Below are positions 17,250 to 24,929 of a stretch of 64,000 nt of DNA, in pieces. A model generated the notes under the pieces. It searched no databases and was not told where the DNA came from. It was given only the letters and a program-made list of their open reading frames with translations. A program made the translations under genes and the position numbers. This stretch comes from Actinomadura sp. NBRC 104412 (GTDB lineage: Bacteria > Actinomycetota > Actinomycetes > Streptosporangiales > Streptosporangiaceae). Where the stretch lies: contig NZ_BSTM01000029.1 of the NCBI RefSeq assembly GCF_030269515.1, positions 22,662 to 86,661 on the forward strand, written 5' to 3'. Each line of letters opens with the position of its first letter. Position 1 is the stretch's first letter.

Positions 17250-18152
17250 ATGACGACGATGCCACGCATCACCCACCCGGTCAGGACGCGCAAACGGACC
17301 TTCCGGCAGCGCGCCGACAATCGCCTGGTGGCCGCGTACACCACCGGCCTCACCAAGACCTACGACCCCGGCGGCGACCCGGCCCTCGACAACGTGAACG
17401 TGGCCTTCCGGGCGGGCGAGCTGTGCGCTCTGATGGGACCCTCCGGCTCCGGCAAGAGCACGCTCCTGGCCTGCCTGGCCGGTCACGAGCCCCCGAGCGT
17501 GGGACGGGTCTATGTGGGACGCGGCGGCGCCCGGCCGTGGATGCCGCAGCAGGTACGGCAGATCTGCCGGGACGAGGTCGGGTTCACGCTCTCCCACTCG
17601 CAACCCTTCCTCGACCGCACGGTGATGGAGAACCTGGAGTGGGCGGGCGCCCTGGCGGGCCTTCCGGTGGGGTCCCGCACCGAACAGATCGAGCACGTGG
17701 CCGAGGTGATGGGCCTGCGGGAGCACCTGAACACCCCCGTGGAAGACCTGCCGGACGGCCTGCGTCACCTCACCATGTGCGGTGCCGCGCTCCTGCCGGA
17801 TCCGAGCGTGCTCCTCGTGGACGAGAACGAGTCCGGTGAGGCCATGACCGCCGCCACGTTCGAGGTGCTGCGGCGCTGCACGGGCGAGCTCGGCACCACC
17901 GTCGTCGCCGTGACCGATCGCCCCGACGCCGCGGCGCTCGCCGACCGGGTCATGTTCCTGGCCGCGGGACGTGTCGCGGGCATCATCACCCGGCCCGCCG
18001 AGGACGTGGTGTGCGAGCTGCGTCAGGCTTTCGCCGTCCAGCACGGCCGGCGCCGCGTCGCCGGCGGCGCCACCCCCGAACCGGCGCCGGAATCAGGACC
18101 GGCACCCGTGGACTCCCCGATCTCCGGAACGCCCCGTCCGGCCCAGACCTGA
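17250..18152 (+). CDS. Degenerate LolD/MacB-like ABC ATPase
   Basis: 300-residue protein with clear homology to MacB/LolD ATPases but damaged catalytic motifs. Walker A GPSGSGKST (residues 63-71) is intact and the Walker B Asp-Glu survives in LLVDEN. The signature LSGGQ is replaced by LPDGL, the Q-loop GFVFQ by GFTLSHSQ, the D-loop by GEAMTA, and the switch His of VTHD by Asp-Arg in AVTDRPD. The C-terminal 45 residues are Pro/Ala/Glu-rich. No permease gene is adjacent. It may bind ATP without efficient turnover. A GGGGA precedes the chosen ATG; ATG 17232 is an in-frame alternative. Confidence 0.75.
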   Translation: MTTMPRITHPVRTRKRTFRQRADNRLVAAYTTGLTKTYDPGGDPALDNVNVAFRAGELCALMGPSGSGKSTLLACLAGHEPPSVGRVYVGRGGARPWMPQQVRQICRDEVGFTLSHSQPFLDRTVMENLEWAGALAGLPVGSRTEQIEHVAEVMGLREHLNTPVEDLPDGLRHLTMCGAALLPDPSVLLVDENESGEAMTAATFEVLRRCTGELGTTVVAVTDRPDAAALADRVMFLAAGRVAGIITRPAEDVVCELRQAFAVQHGRRRVAGGATPEPAPESGPAPVDSPISGTPRPAQT

Positions 18153-18169
18153 CCCGCCGTCCAGGACGA

Positions 18170-18799
18170 TCAGAGGCGCCGCGGGCCGGGGCCCGTGAGC
18201 GCGGTGGCGGCCCCGAGGCCGAGGTAGATCGCGCCGGTCGCGTACCGCTGGCGGCGCCGGAACAGCGGCCGGGCCCGCAACCGGCTTCCGATCGCGCCTC
18301 CCGCCACCGCGTACAGCACATCACTGACCAGCCCGATCAGGCCGGTCACCAGGCCCATGACCACGATCTGCGCGGGGACGGCACCGGCCTCCTGGTCCAC
18401 GAACTGCGGCAGGAACGCCAGGAAGAACAGCACGACCTTGGGGTTGAACAGGTTGACCAGCAGCCCGTCGAGGTAGACGCGGCCCAGCGGCTTGGGCGCC
18501 GGCACCGGGTCGTCCCGATCGGCGCTGTCCCGCCAGGTGCGGATCGCCAGGTAGATCAGGTACGCGGCGCCCGCGTACCGGAGGGCGCCGAACGCGGCGG
18601 CCGAGGCCGCCACCAGCGCCGACAGCCCGGCCGCGGCGGCGGCGACATGCACCAGCGTGCCGGTCTCCACCCCCATGGCGGAGGCGAGCCCGGCCCGCCG
18701 CCCATCCGCGGCGGCGCGGGCGGCGATGTAGAGATGGTTCGGACCCGGGATCGCGATCAGGGCGGTGGCGGCCAGCAGGAACGGCAGCGGATGGGTCAT
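18170..18799 (-). CDS. LysE/RhtB-family amino-acid exporter
   Basis: 209-residue membrane protein with about six helices. The family-typical N-terminus is visible (FLLAATALIAIPGPNHLYIAARA), followed by the Gly-rich GVETGTLVHVAAAAAGLSAL and the later LFNPKVVLFFLAFLPQFVD motif. LysE/RhtB proteins export amino acids or related amines by secondary transport. The ATG at 18799 gives the normal family length; earlier starts would add a non-conserved tail. Substrate unknown. Confidence 0.88.
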   Translation of the reverse strand: MTHPLPFLLAATALIAIPGPNHLYIAARAAADGRRAGLASAMGVETGTLVHVAAAAAGLSALVAASAAAFGALRYAGAAYLIYLAIRTWRDSADRDDPVPAPKPLGRVYLDGLLVNLFNPKVVLFFLAFLPQFVDQEAGAVPAQIVVMGLVTGLIGLVSDVLYAVAGGAIGSRLRARPLFRRRQRYATGAIYLGLGAATALTGPGPRRL

Positions 18800-18885
18800 G
18801 GCCCGAACGGTATGAGGCGGACCGGCGCCTGGCACAGGTCCAATCCGTCCCCGGGGAACGGGTCCATCGACGCCCGAAACGACAA

Positions 18886-18920
18886 AGGGCGCCCCGCCAC
18901 CGGTGGTGGCGGGGCGCCCT
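18886..18920 (-). terminator. Strong hairpin terminator after CHAP gene
   Basis: Perfect 16-bp inverted repeat (18886-18901 with 18905-18920, arms AGGGCGCCCCGCCACC and its complement) separated by a three-base loop. It lies 49 bases beyond the stop of the minus-strand CHAP gene and upstream of the lysE-like gene. There is no T-tract, as is usual in high-GC actinobacteria. Confidence 0.8.
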
Positions 18921-18968
18921 GGGGGTTGGTGGTGCTATGTGGTTGTCGGGTGGTTTCCCGGGTTGTGA

Positions 18969-19862
18969 TTACTTGCGGTATTCGGGGTAGCCGTAGCCGA
19001 CGATGGTGGACTTGTCGCGGACGCGGTCCTGGACGGAGTCGGCGGTGTTGCCCTCGACGGTGCGGACGGTGCCGTCGCCGTTGTCCTTGACGACCAGGCC
19101 GACGTGCTCGATGGAGCCGATGTTCTTGTCGCCGTCGAAGTTGAAGAACACCACGGCGCCGGGGCGGGCCTTGGTGCCCCACCGGTCGTGGTCCTTGAAC
19201 CACTGGGCGTGGGAGACGGTGTAGGCGTCGCCGCCCATGCCGCGGGCGCCGGCCTTGTCACCGACCCAGGTGACGAACATGTCGCACCAGGACGCGCCGT
19301 TGTAGTCGGCGACGGTGCCGCCGTCGCGCTCGGCAGTGCGCTTGGCGTGGTCGCTGTGGATGTACCAGCGGTGGAACTTGGTGTTGCCGTCGGCGCCCTC
19401 GGTGATACCGACCTGCTGTTCGGCCAGCTTGATCACATCACGCGCGGTCGCGCCGGTCTTCTTCTCCGCTCCCTGGCCGGCGAAGGTCTTGCCGGCCGGG
19501 CCGGGCCGGGCCTGCTCGGCCAGGTCCTTGACGGCGGCCTTACCGCGCTGCAAGCCGGACAGGTCCTGCGCCGGGCCAGCAAGGCCCGCGCCCGCGCCCG
19601 CACCGGCGGTGGTGGTGCCGGTGGGCTGGGTGGTGCCGGTGGGCTGGGTGGCGATGGCGGCGGTGGTGGTGGCCTGCTGGGGGGTGGTGTCGGCCAGTGC
19701 GGTGGCGGCCGAGCCGAAGGTCAGCGCGCCCAGGGCGGCCGCGCCCAGCGCGCCGGCGGCGGCGCGGCCGCGCAGCGAGGTCACCTGCGCGAACGTCTGC
19801 GAGAACGTCTTGGCAACGGTGGGCTTGGTGGGCTTGATGGGGTTGGTGGTGCGGAACTGCAC
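18969..19862 (-). CDS. Secreted CHAP-domain peptidoglycan hydrolase
   Basis: 297-residue exported cell-wall hydrolase. A long signal peptide with basic N-terminus and hydrophobic core (about residues 32-57) ends at ALA-D (57/58), followed by a Thr/Gly/Ala-rich linker and a C-terminal CHAP domain (about 140-297). The catalytic Cys193 (ASWCDMF) and His253 (IEHVGLV) are present. CHAP enzymes cleave peptide or amide bonds in peptidoglycan. The GTG start follows AGGAG. The transcript leader carries a c-di-AMP riboswitch, so expression probably falls when c-di-AMP is high, as reported for actinobacterial cell-wall hydrolases and Rpf genes. Confidence 0.9.
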   Translation of the reverse strand: MQFRTTNPIKPTKPTVAKTFSQTFAQVTSLRGRAAAGALGAAALGALTFGSAATALADTTPQQATTTAAIATQPTGTTQPTGTTTAGAGAGAGLAGPAQDLSGLQRGKAAVKDLAEQARPGPAGKTFAGQGAEKKTGATARDVIKLAEQQVGITEGADGNTKFHRWYIHSDHAKRTAERDGGTVADYNGASWCDMFVTWVGDKAGARGMGGDAYTVSHAQWFKDHDRWGTKARPGAVVFFNFDGDKNIGSIEHVGLVVKDNGDGTVRTVEGNTADSVQDRVRDKSTIVGYGYPEYRK

Positions 19863-19873
19863 TGGGATCTCCT

Positions 19874-20080
19874 GATTCCTTCCAGTCCGCCTACCGGGTT
19901 AGCTGTCGGGTTCGGGCGTGGAAGTCGCCCTACGGCGTGCATGTGGGTGCGTGCCGATTCACCCCTGTGGGGGGAGGTGGGTCCCCGGCTCCCGCGCGCC
20001 CCCTGTGGCCGGTGCGGCCTGTGCGGCCGGTGTGCCCGGCTGTGGCCGGTGTGGCTGGCGGGGGTGCGGTAGGACTCGGC
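19874..20080 (-). promoter_or_regulatory. c-di-AMP riboswitch (ydaO/yuaA)
   Basis: In the leader of the CHAP gene the minus strand reads GGGGACCC, then CAGGGGTGAATCGG, and later CGAACCCGACAGCTAACCC with GTAGGCGGACTGGAAGGA. These match the conserved ydaO blocks (GGGGGACCC, GGGGTGAATCC, GCCGAATCCGACAGCTAACC, GTAAGCG..GGAAGG) in order and spacing. The 5' boundary is approximate; AGTCC..TACC near 20069-20077 could pair with the 3' end to close P1, with a long GC-rich insert between. The class senses c-di-AMP and in actinobacteria often controls secreted wall hydrolases. Confidence 0.85.
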
Positions 20081-20137
20081 GGTCCGGCGGCCGGTGGCCG
20101 CCGGGTGCGATCAGATGGTCTGTGGGCCACGCGCGGA

Positions 20138-20167
20138 TGGTGCTGGGTGGTGCTGGGTGGTGCTGGT
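20138..20167. repeat. Three 10-bp tandem repeats in riboswitch leader
   Basis: TGGTGCTGGG occurs twice exactly and once with a final T, in the transcribed leader upstream of the c-di-AMP riboswitch. On the transcript it is a C/A-rich, probably unstructured tract. Confidence 0.8.
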
Positions 20168-20248
20168 GGCGTGGCCGGTGGGGGCGTCCCGTGATGGGGG
20201 GTGGGCCCCGGGTGGGTGACGTGTCTGGGTGTCACCGGTTGCGGACAG

Positions 20249-20276
20249 ACGGTATCAAAGTTCTGGGCCTGGTCAA
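20249..20276 (-). promoter_or_regulatory. Candidate promoter of the CHAP hydrolase transcript
   Basis: Minus-strand TTGACC (20271-20276) and TACCGT (20249-20254) with a 16-base spacer fit a housekeeping sigma promoter. The predicted start near 20242 would give a leader of about 380 bases containing the whole riboswitch. Confidence 0.55.
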
Positions 20277-20459
20277 ATCCAGGGCAAGCATGCTGTCCAG
20301 GGGATAAAAACCCGTCCTAGGGTGCATCTATTCCAGACATACGGGCATGAACCAGTACTCCCCGCCCCCGGGGAGGTGCCCAAGGGCGCGGAAGCGCCAC
20401 GGGGCAGGCGGATCGAACGTCGACGGAGCGCGGCCACGCGCGCTCCAGTGAGGGGAACG

Positions 20460-20720
20460 ATGCTGCCCGACCTGCCGGATCCGGATCTGCTGATGATCTC
20501 GTTGCTGGCCATCGCGGGGCTGGCGATCCTGTGCCTGGCGCTCATGGTGGTGGGAGGGCTGATGCTGGCCCGGTCCCTGGCCGAGCGCCTCCCCGTACGG
20601 TCCGAGGGCGCGCCCCTGCCCACGCGCCGCCGCCCGCCTGAGCCGAAAATTACACAAAGCCCAGGTCAAGGCCACAAAGTGAGAAGCGTCACGCTCCCGC
20701 GGCGGAGGCAGCCCTCGTAA
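20460..20720 (+). CDS. Small single-pass membrane protein
   Basis: 86-residue protein of unknown function. One transmembrane helix spans about residues 12-38 (ISLLAIAGLAILCLALMVVGGLML), followed by a basic, Pro/Arg-rich cytosolic tail. The ATG is preceded by GAGGGGAACG. It is divergent from the riboswitch-controlled CHAP gene and its last 32 bases overlap the convergent TetR gene. No family recognised. Confidence 0.55.
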   Translation: MLPDLPDPDLLMISLLAIAGLAILCLALMVVGGLMLARSLAERLPVRSEGAPLPTRRRPPEPKITQSPGQGHKVRSVTLPRRRQPS

Positions 20721-21321
20721 CGGTCCCGTCCTCCGCGGTCGCCAGGGCCCCGGCCAGCACCAGCCGCCCCGACGTCCGCACCACCTCGGCCACCTCGTCC
20801 ACGGGACGGTGCAGCGAGGTCAGGCTGACCAGGGCCGCCAGCAGCACGTGCCCCAGGACGACCTCGGCCTGGTCCCACCCCGGCACCGGCTCCCCGATCG
20901 CCGCCGCGAGCCGGTCCCGTACGAGCAGGAACAGCACCGTCCGCGCCTCGTCCACGCTGGGATCGTCGGCGGTCACCGCCTGGACGATCGCGGAGGTCAG
21001 CGTCAGCTCCGCCGCGGCCGTCCGGACGATGCGCTCCAGGACGGCGGTCAGGCGCTCCGCCGCGGTCTCGCCCACCGCCACGGCGTCCAGGTCCTCGGTC
21101 ACCCCGCGCGCCCAGTCCGTGGCCACCTCGGTCAGCAGGTGATCTTTGGAGGCGAAGTACCGGTAGACCGTCGCCCGTCCCACCTCGGCGCGGTCGGCGA
21201 CGTCATGCATCGTCACGGCCCCGTACCCGCCGTCCAGCGCGAGAGCGCGGGCCGCCGAGACCAGCCGCGCCCGCCGTGCCGCCTGCGCCCCGCTCAGCCC
21301 ACGCGTCACAAACGTTCCCAT
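20689..21321 (-). CDS. TetR/AcrR-family regulator
   Basis: 210-residue transcription factor. The N-terminal helix-turn-helix is clear (AVTMHDVADRAEVGRATVYRYFASKDHLL, split over about residues 35-64), followed by an all-helical ligand domain. The HTH resembles that of KstR-like regulators, but the ligand is unknown. The ATG follows a weak GGTCGAGG. It is divergent from the WXG100-like genes across 162 bases and overlaps the convergent small membrane protein. No clear operator palindrome was found in its own promoter region. Confidence 0.88.
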   Translation of the reverse strand: MGTFVTRGLSGAQAARRARLVSAARALALDGGYGAVTMHDVADRAEVGRATVYRYFASKDHLLTEVATDWARGVTEDLDAVAVGETAAERLTAVLERIVRTAAAELTLTSAIVQAVTADDPSVDEARTVLFLLVRDRLAAAIGEPVPGWDQAEVVLGHVLLAALVSLTSLHRPVDEVAEVVRTSGRLVLAGALATAEDGTVTRAASAAGA

Positions 21322-21483
21322 CCTCGACCTTCGCGCACCGCACCCGCATGATCACGATGATCGCCGTATGCTAGCGTTTCTGCGCGGTACGACCGGTCAC
21401 CAGGGGCGCCCCTCCGCCTCGACGCTCACCGACGGGTGTCGGCGCCGGGTCCCGGGCGACCACACTCACGCTCAGGAGCCACG

Positions 21484-21786
21484 GTGGGCAACGAGATCCA
21501 GCACCAGACGACCTCGATCAGAGACCACGGGGCGCAGCACGAAGCCAGGTGCGGTGACCTGCTCAGAGAGGCCCGTTACCTGCTGAACGGCGAGCCGCGC
21601 AAGGCCGCCACCGCCGCCTTCACCATGTACGGCTTCGAACTGGCGATGTCCCACACCCTCGCCATCGAATGGGCCGACGAGGATCTCAAGACCAAGGCCG
21701 AGCAGCTCGCCGACTTCCGGCAGCGCCTGAACGCCACCGCCGCCTGCCACGACGCGACCGAGCAGCGCAACACGCTCAAGATCTAA
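21484..21786 (+). CDS. 100-residue helical protein, possible ESX-type partner
   Basis: GTG-initiated protein of exactly WXG100 size, predicted mostly helical (HEARCGDLLREARYLLNG, then AAFTMYGFELAMSHTLAIEW) but lacking a WXG turn. A GGAG lies six bases upstream. It is followed 69 bases later by a WXG-containing membrane protein and then a convergent YbaB-family gene, a grouping typical of type VII secretion accessory regions. No EccC or other secretion machinery is in the window, so the link is an inference. Confidence 0.55.
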   Translation: MGNEIQHQTTSIRDHGAQHEARCGDLLREARYLLNGEPRKAATAAFTMYGFELAMSHTLAIEWADEDLKTKAEQLADFRQRLNATAACHDATEQRNTLKI

Positions 21787-21855
21787 ACCGAGAGATCTGA
21801 ACCGGGCCCGGAAACACCCCCTTCAAGCCCCCGATCGAGCCAGGAGAGCCTGCCC

Positions 21856-22791
21856 ATGTGCGGTGTGAGCCATTTCAAGACCACGGCGCAGGTCGCCTAC
21901 TACGTTTCGGCGGGCTCCGCGCTGCTCATCCCGAACGCCTGGCCCGCCGTCTCGATCATCTACGAGGGGCAGGGGGACCCCGACCAGATCCTGCACGCCG
22001 CCCAGGACTGGTGGAAGGTCAACGACAAGCTCGGCGAGGTCATGCAGCTCAGCCGGCAGCTACGGGCGGGCCTGGACGAGAGGTCCTGGAGCGGCGACGA
22101 CCGGCAGAACTACGACGCGAAGCTGTCGGAGTACGAGAACCAGTGCATGTGGTCGTCGATGCACGCCGCCGCCATCAGCATGTCCCTGTTCGGGGTGATG
22201 GCGATGCTCATGGTGTTCATCGCGATGATGGCGGTGGTCGCGGCGATCCTGTTCGCCCTGGCCATGTACGTGATCGCGATGTACGTCGCGTCGTTCTTCA
22301 CCGCGGGCGCGTCCGCCGCCGCCGCGCAGGCCAAGGCCAACATCATCGCCGGTCAGTGCTACGCGTTCCTCAAGTCGGTCGCCACCATGTTCGAGACGAT
22401 CATGCGGGTGGCCGCGGCCGTCCTGACCGGGCTGTTCACCCTGGGCGTCGGCGTGGGCGGCAACGTCATGAGCGGCAACTGGAGGGCGCTCGCCGACCTG
22501 GGCCAGGGCGCCTGGAACTCGATCGACGACGTGATCGCGGGCAGCCTCGGCAAGCTGGAGCAGTCGCTGACGTCCGGGCTCATGAAGGGCAGGCTGGGCG
22601 GCCAGCAGTTGTTCAAGTGGACGATCCCCACCCAGTCGATCCCGCGGACCGCCCGGCCCTGGGTGGCCCCCCTCGCCGGTGGCAAGGGGGGCGTCGACAC
22701 CGCCGTCGGCGACCCCGTGTTCTCGAGCCTGATCTACGGCCAGCGGCAGTACGGCGACGAGTACGTCGACCGGACCCACCCGGAGGTCTGA
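21856..22791 (+). CDS. WXG100-like protein with membrane segments
   Basis: 311-residue protein. Residues about 45-95 read as a WXG100-like helical hairpin with the turn Trp78-Ser79-Gly80 and a downstream YDAKLSEYE. Two hydrophobic helices follow (about 105-130 and 131-150), then an Ala-rich stretch, another amphipathic/hydrophobic region (about 175-205), and a C-terminal Gly/Pro segment. This resembles large WXG/LXG-type type VII substrates or their membrane partners. The ATG follows CAGGAGAGCC. It ends 21 bases before the convergent YbaB-family gene. Confidence 0.65.
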   Translation: MCGVSHFKTTAQVAYYVSAGSALLIPNAWPAVSIIYEGQGDPDQILHAAQDWWKVNDKLGEVMQLSRQLRAGLDERSWSGDDRQNYDAKLSEYENQCMWSSMHAAAISMSLFGVMAMLMVFIAMMAVVAAILFALAMYVIAMYVASFFTAGASAAAAQAKANIIAGQCYAFLKSVATMFETIMRVAAAVLTGLFTLGVGVGGNVMSGNWRALADLGQGAWNSIDDVIAGSLGKLEQSLTSGLMKGRLGGQQLFKWTIPTQSIPRTARPWVAPLAGGKGGVDTAVGDPVFSSLIYGQRQYGDEYVDRTHPEV

Positions 22792-22812
22792 CGGCCCCCT
22801 TTGCCCGTTCCG

Positions 22813-23508
22813 TCAGCCGCGCCGGTCGCGGCCGGACGGGTCGCCGGTCTCGGGCGGCTTACCTCCCCAAGGCCACGGCTCCCCGGGGGTCGGCCCCCCA
22901 CCAGGCCCCGGTACGGGCGGCGCGGGCGGTGCGGGCGGAGGAGTGGAAGGCGCGGGAGGCGGGGGCGGAGGTACCGGAGGCATGGGCGGGGCCATCGGGA
23001 CGTTTCCAGGCCCCGGCACACCCGACCCCGGCGTGCCGCCCGGCGAGCCGGCTCCGGCGGTTCCCATCACCCGGCGGATCTGGTCGAGCATCCCCTCGAC
23101 CTCCTTGGTCGCGCCCTCGAAGATCCGCCCCATGGAGCCGAGGGTCTCGGTCAGCCCCGACGGCTCGTCGAACATGTCCTTGAGATCGTCCGGCGTGATG
23201 TCCTGCTGGGCGAAGGTCTCGTCCATGAGCTCCTTCATCTGGCGCTCCAGGTCCCGCTTGGCCGCGCCGGAGACCTCGACGATCAACCGGCCCAGGTCCG
23301 CGGCGCTCATGCGCATGGCGCGCGGGTCGAGCTGGACCTCGGCCAGCCCCTGGTCCTGGGCGTAGACGGCCCGTACCCTGCCGTCCTGCGACTCCGCCCG
23401 CCCCCGCAGCTCGGCCATCGCCCGCTGCATGCCGGCGACCTGGTCGAACTGCGACCTCGCCTCGCGGAACAGAATCTCCGGGTCGAACTCCGGCCCCGGC
23501 TCCGACAT
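22813..23508 (-). CDS. YbaB/EbfC-family protein with proline-rich tail
   Basis: 231-residue protein. Residues 10-110 form a YbaB/EbfC-type fold (dimeric, DNA-associated in other bacteria), recognisable from FREARSQFDQVAGMQRAMAEL and VEVSGAAKRDLERQMKELMDE. The last 85 residues are Pro/Gly-rich with polyproline runs. In actinobacteria such proteins are frequently encoded beside WXG100 genes, possibly as partners of secreted proteins rather than nucleoid proteins. The ATG at 23508 has AAAGGTGAG upstream; a GTG three codons earlier is possible. Confidence 0.75.
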   Translation of the reverse strand: MSEPGPEFDPEILFREARSQFDQVAGMQRAMAELRGRAESQDGRVRAVYAQDQGLAEVQLDPRAMRMSAADLGRLIVEVSGAAKRDLERQMKELMDETFAQQDITPDDLKDMFDEPSGLTETLGSMGRIFEGATKEVEGMLDQIRRVMGTAGAGSPGGTPGSGVPGPGNVPMAPPMPPVPPPPPPAPSTPPPAPPAPPVPGPGGGPTPGEPWPWGGKPPETGDPSGRDRRG

Positions 23509-23561
23509 CGATCTCACCTTTCCCGCTGGAGGGTCTCCGGCAACGAGGATCTCACGCCGCG

Positions 23562-24713
23562 CTACAGGTCGAGCATGAGCTCCTGGACGACGACGAACGC
23601 CACGAGGAGCATCCTGAGGCGCTCGTCGCAGCCGCCGGACAGCCCGATCTCCCAGGGCTCGTCCACCGCCTGGACCCGGCTCACGGCGGCCACCTGGGCG
23701 CCGCCGGGAACCGTGACGGCGAAGTCGCCGCCGAACGCGCCCGTCGCGGTCACGGTCGCGAGGGTGTCGCCGGGCCCGGCGCTGATCGTGTGGACGGCGC
23801 GGGCCGGCCCGCCCGTCCGGTCGATCGTTCCGAGCCGTCCGCCGTCCGGGAGGGACACCACCACCTCGTACCGGAAAGCGCCGCTGGACTTCTCGATGGT
23901 GAACAGGGTCTCGCCCGCGGGCCCGGCGACCTCGAACTCGTACCGGCCGCCCTGGGGGTGCGCCGAGAGCGCCCTGCTGAGGCCGCGATGCGGCGCCACG
24001 GACGGTTCCCTGACCGTGGCGAGTACCCGCCCGTCGGGCCCGCTGAGCCGGTCACGGTGGAACACCAGGCGCGACCCCGTGAACGGCCCGCCGTCGGCGC
24101 CGGGCCGCGTCTCCGTGAAGTCCTCCGGCTCCAGCCTGGGCGGGCGTCGCCCCGGGTCTCCCCCGATCTCCGCGTTGGGCAGCATGATCATCAAGCAGAT
24201 GACCAGGAGGCGCAGGTCTTCCGATGCCCTGCCGTCGAAGCCGATGCGCTGCGGTCCCCCGGCGGGCTTCCGGTCCGCCGTGGCGAGGCGCCTGCCGCCG
24301 GCGTCCTCGAACGCGTGGGTCAGCTTCTTGGGGACGTCCCCGTACTTGACCTTGGTGACGAAACGTCCCTCGGCCAGCCGCTCTCCCGCCGCGTCCCACA
24401 GCACATAGCCGAGGTTCCGGGCGCTAAGGCGGACGACCGTAATGCTCCCGATCTCCGTGCCGTCGGCCCGCAGCACCTTGGAGGGTTCCTTGCCGGGACG
24501 GAGACTGCCCTCGACGGCCCGGCACAGCACGGTGCCGTCCGGCTCGACCAGCTCGAACTTCTTGGCCTGTGACCGCAGCGCAGCCCGCCTGAGCCATCTC
24601 TGGTGCGCGGGAGTCTCGGACCACCGGACGAACGCGAGCGTCCGGCCCTGCTTGTCCTCGATCCTGTCCCGTCCCGCGGTCACCGGGGACGTGGTCGTGA
24701 GCGGCGCGGTCAC
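23562..24713 (-). CDS. Tandem LURP-one/scramblase-like (LOR) protein
   Basis: 383-residue protein containing what look like two tubby/scramblase-fold (LOR) repeats. The first covers about residues 15-180, with FELVEPDGTVLCRA and VLRADGTEIGSITV hairpins ending in a hydrophobic helix (LRLLVICLMIMLP). The second covers about 200-383, with VFHRDRLSGPDGRVLATV and YEFEVAGPAGETLFTIEK, ending in LRMLLVAFVVVQELML. Each barrel thus closes on a buried helix, as in this fold. The GTG start follows GGAAGGG. Function unknown; relatives bind phosphoinositides or lipids. A co-occurrence with the WXG100 group is seen here but its meaning is unclear. Confidence 0.65.
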   Translation of the reverse strand: MTAPLTTTSPVTAGRDRIEDKQGRTLAFVRWSETPAHQRWLRRAALRSQAKKFELVEPDGTVLCRAVEGSLRPGKEPSKVLRADGTEIGSITVVRLSARNLGYVLWDAAGERLAEGRFVTKVKYGDVPKKLTHAFEDAGGRRLATADRKPAGGPQRIGFDGRASEDLRLLVICLMIMLPNAEIGGDPGRRPPRLEPEDFTETRPGADGGPFTGSRLVFHRDRLSGPDGRVLATVREPSVAPHRGLSRALSAHPQGGRYEFEVAGPAGETLFTIEKSSGAFRYEVVVSLPDGGRLGTIDRTGGPARAVHTISAGPGDTLATVTATGAFGGDFAVTVPGGAQVAAVSRVQAVDEPWEIGLSGGCDERLRMLLVAFVVVQELMLDL

Positions 24714-24819
24714 GGCGAACCCTTCCTCGCGGTCGTCCGGGCACACCCTACCGACACCGCTACCGGCACCACCTGCCGCCCGAGGCGACGCCGCCCGAGG
24801 CGACGTCGGCCGGGGGCAC

Positions 24820-24861
24820 GCGGGATCGCGGAATCGCCGCGCCACGATTCCGCGATCCCGC
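24820..24861 (-). terminator. Hairpin terminator downstream of galE
   Basis: A perfect 17-bp inverted repeat (24820-24836 with 24845-24861, arm GCGGGATCGCGGAATCG) lies beyond the minus-strand galE stop. A second, weaker pair (GATTCGGCC / GGCCGAATC) sits between it and the stop codon. Confidence 0.75.
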
Positions 24862-24929
24862 CGCGCATTATCTCGGAAATCCAGACCGGCCGATTCGGCC
24901 CGCGGGGTTTCCGGTCGGCCGAATCCGGC

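Noticed and set aside
20138..20167. Iteron-type replication origin
   Set aside because: Only three 10-bp units, no DnaA boxes or replication genes nearby, and the region is the leader of a riboswitch-controlled gene.
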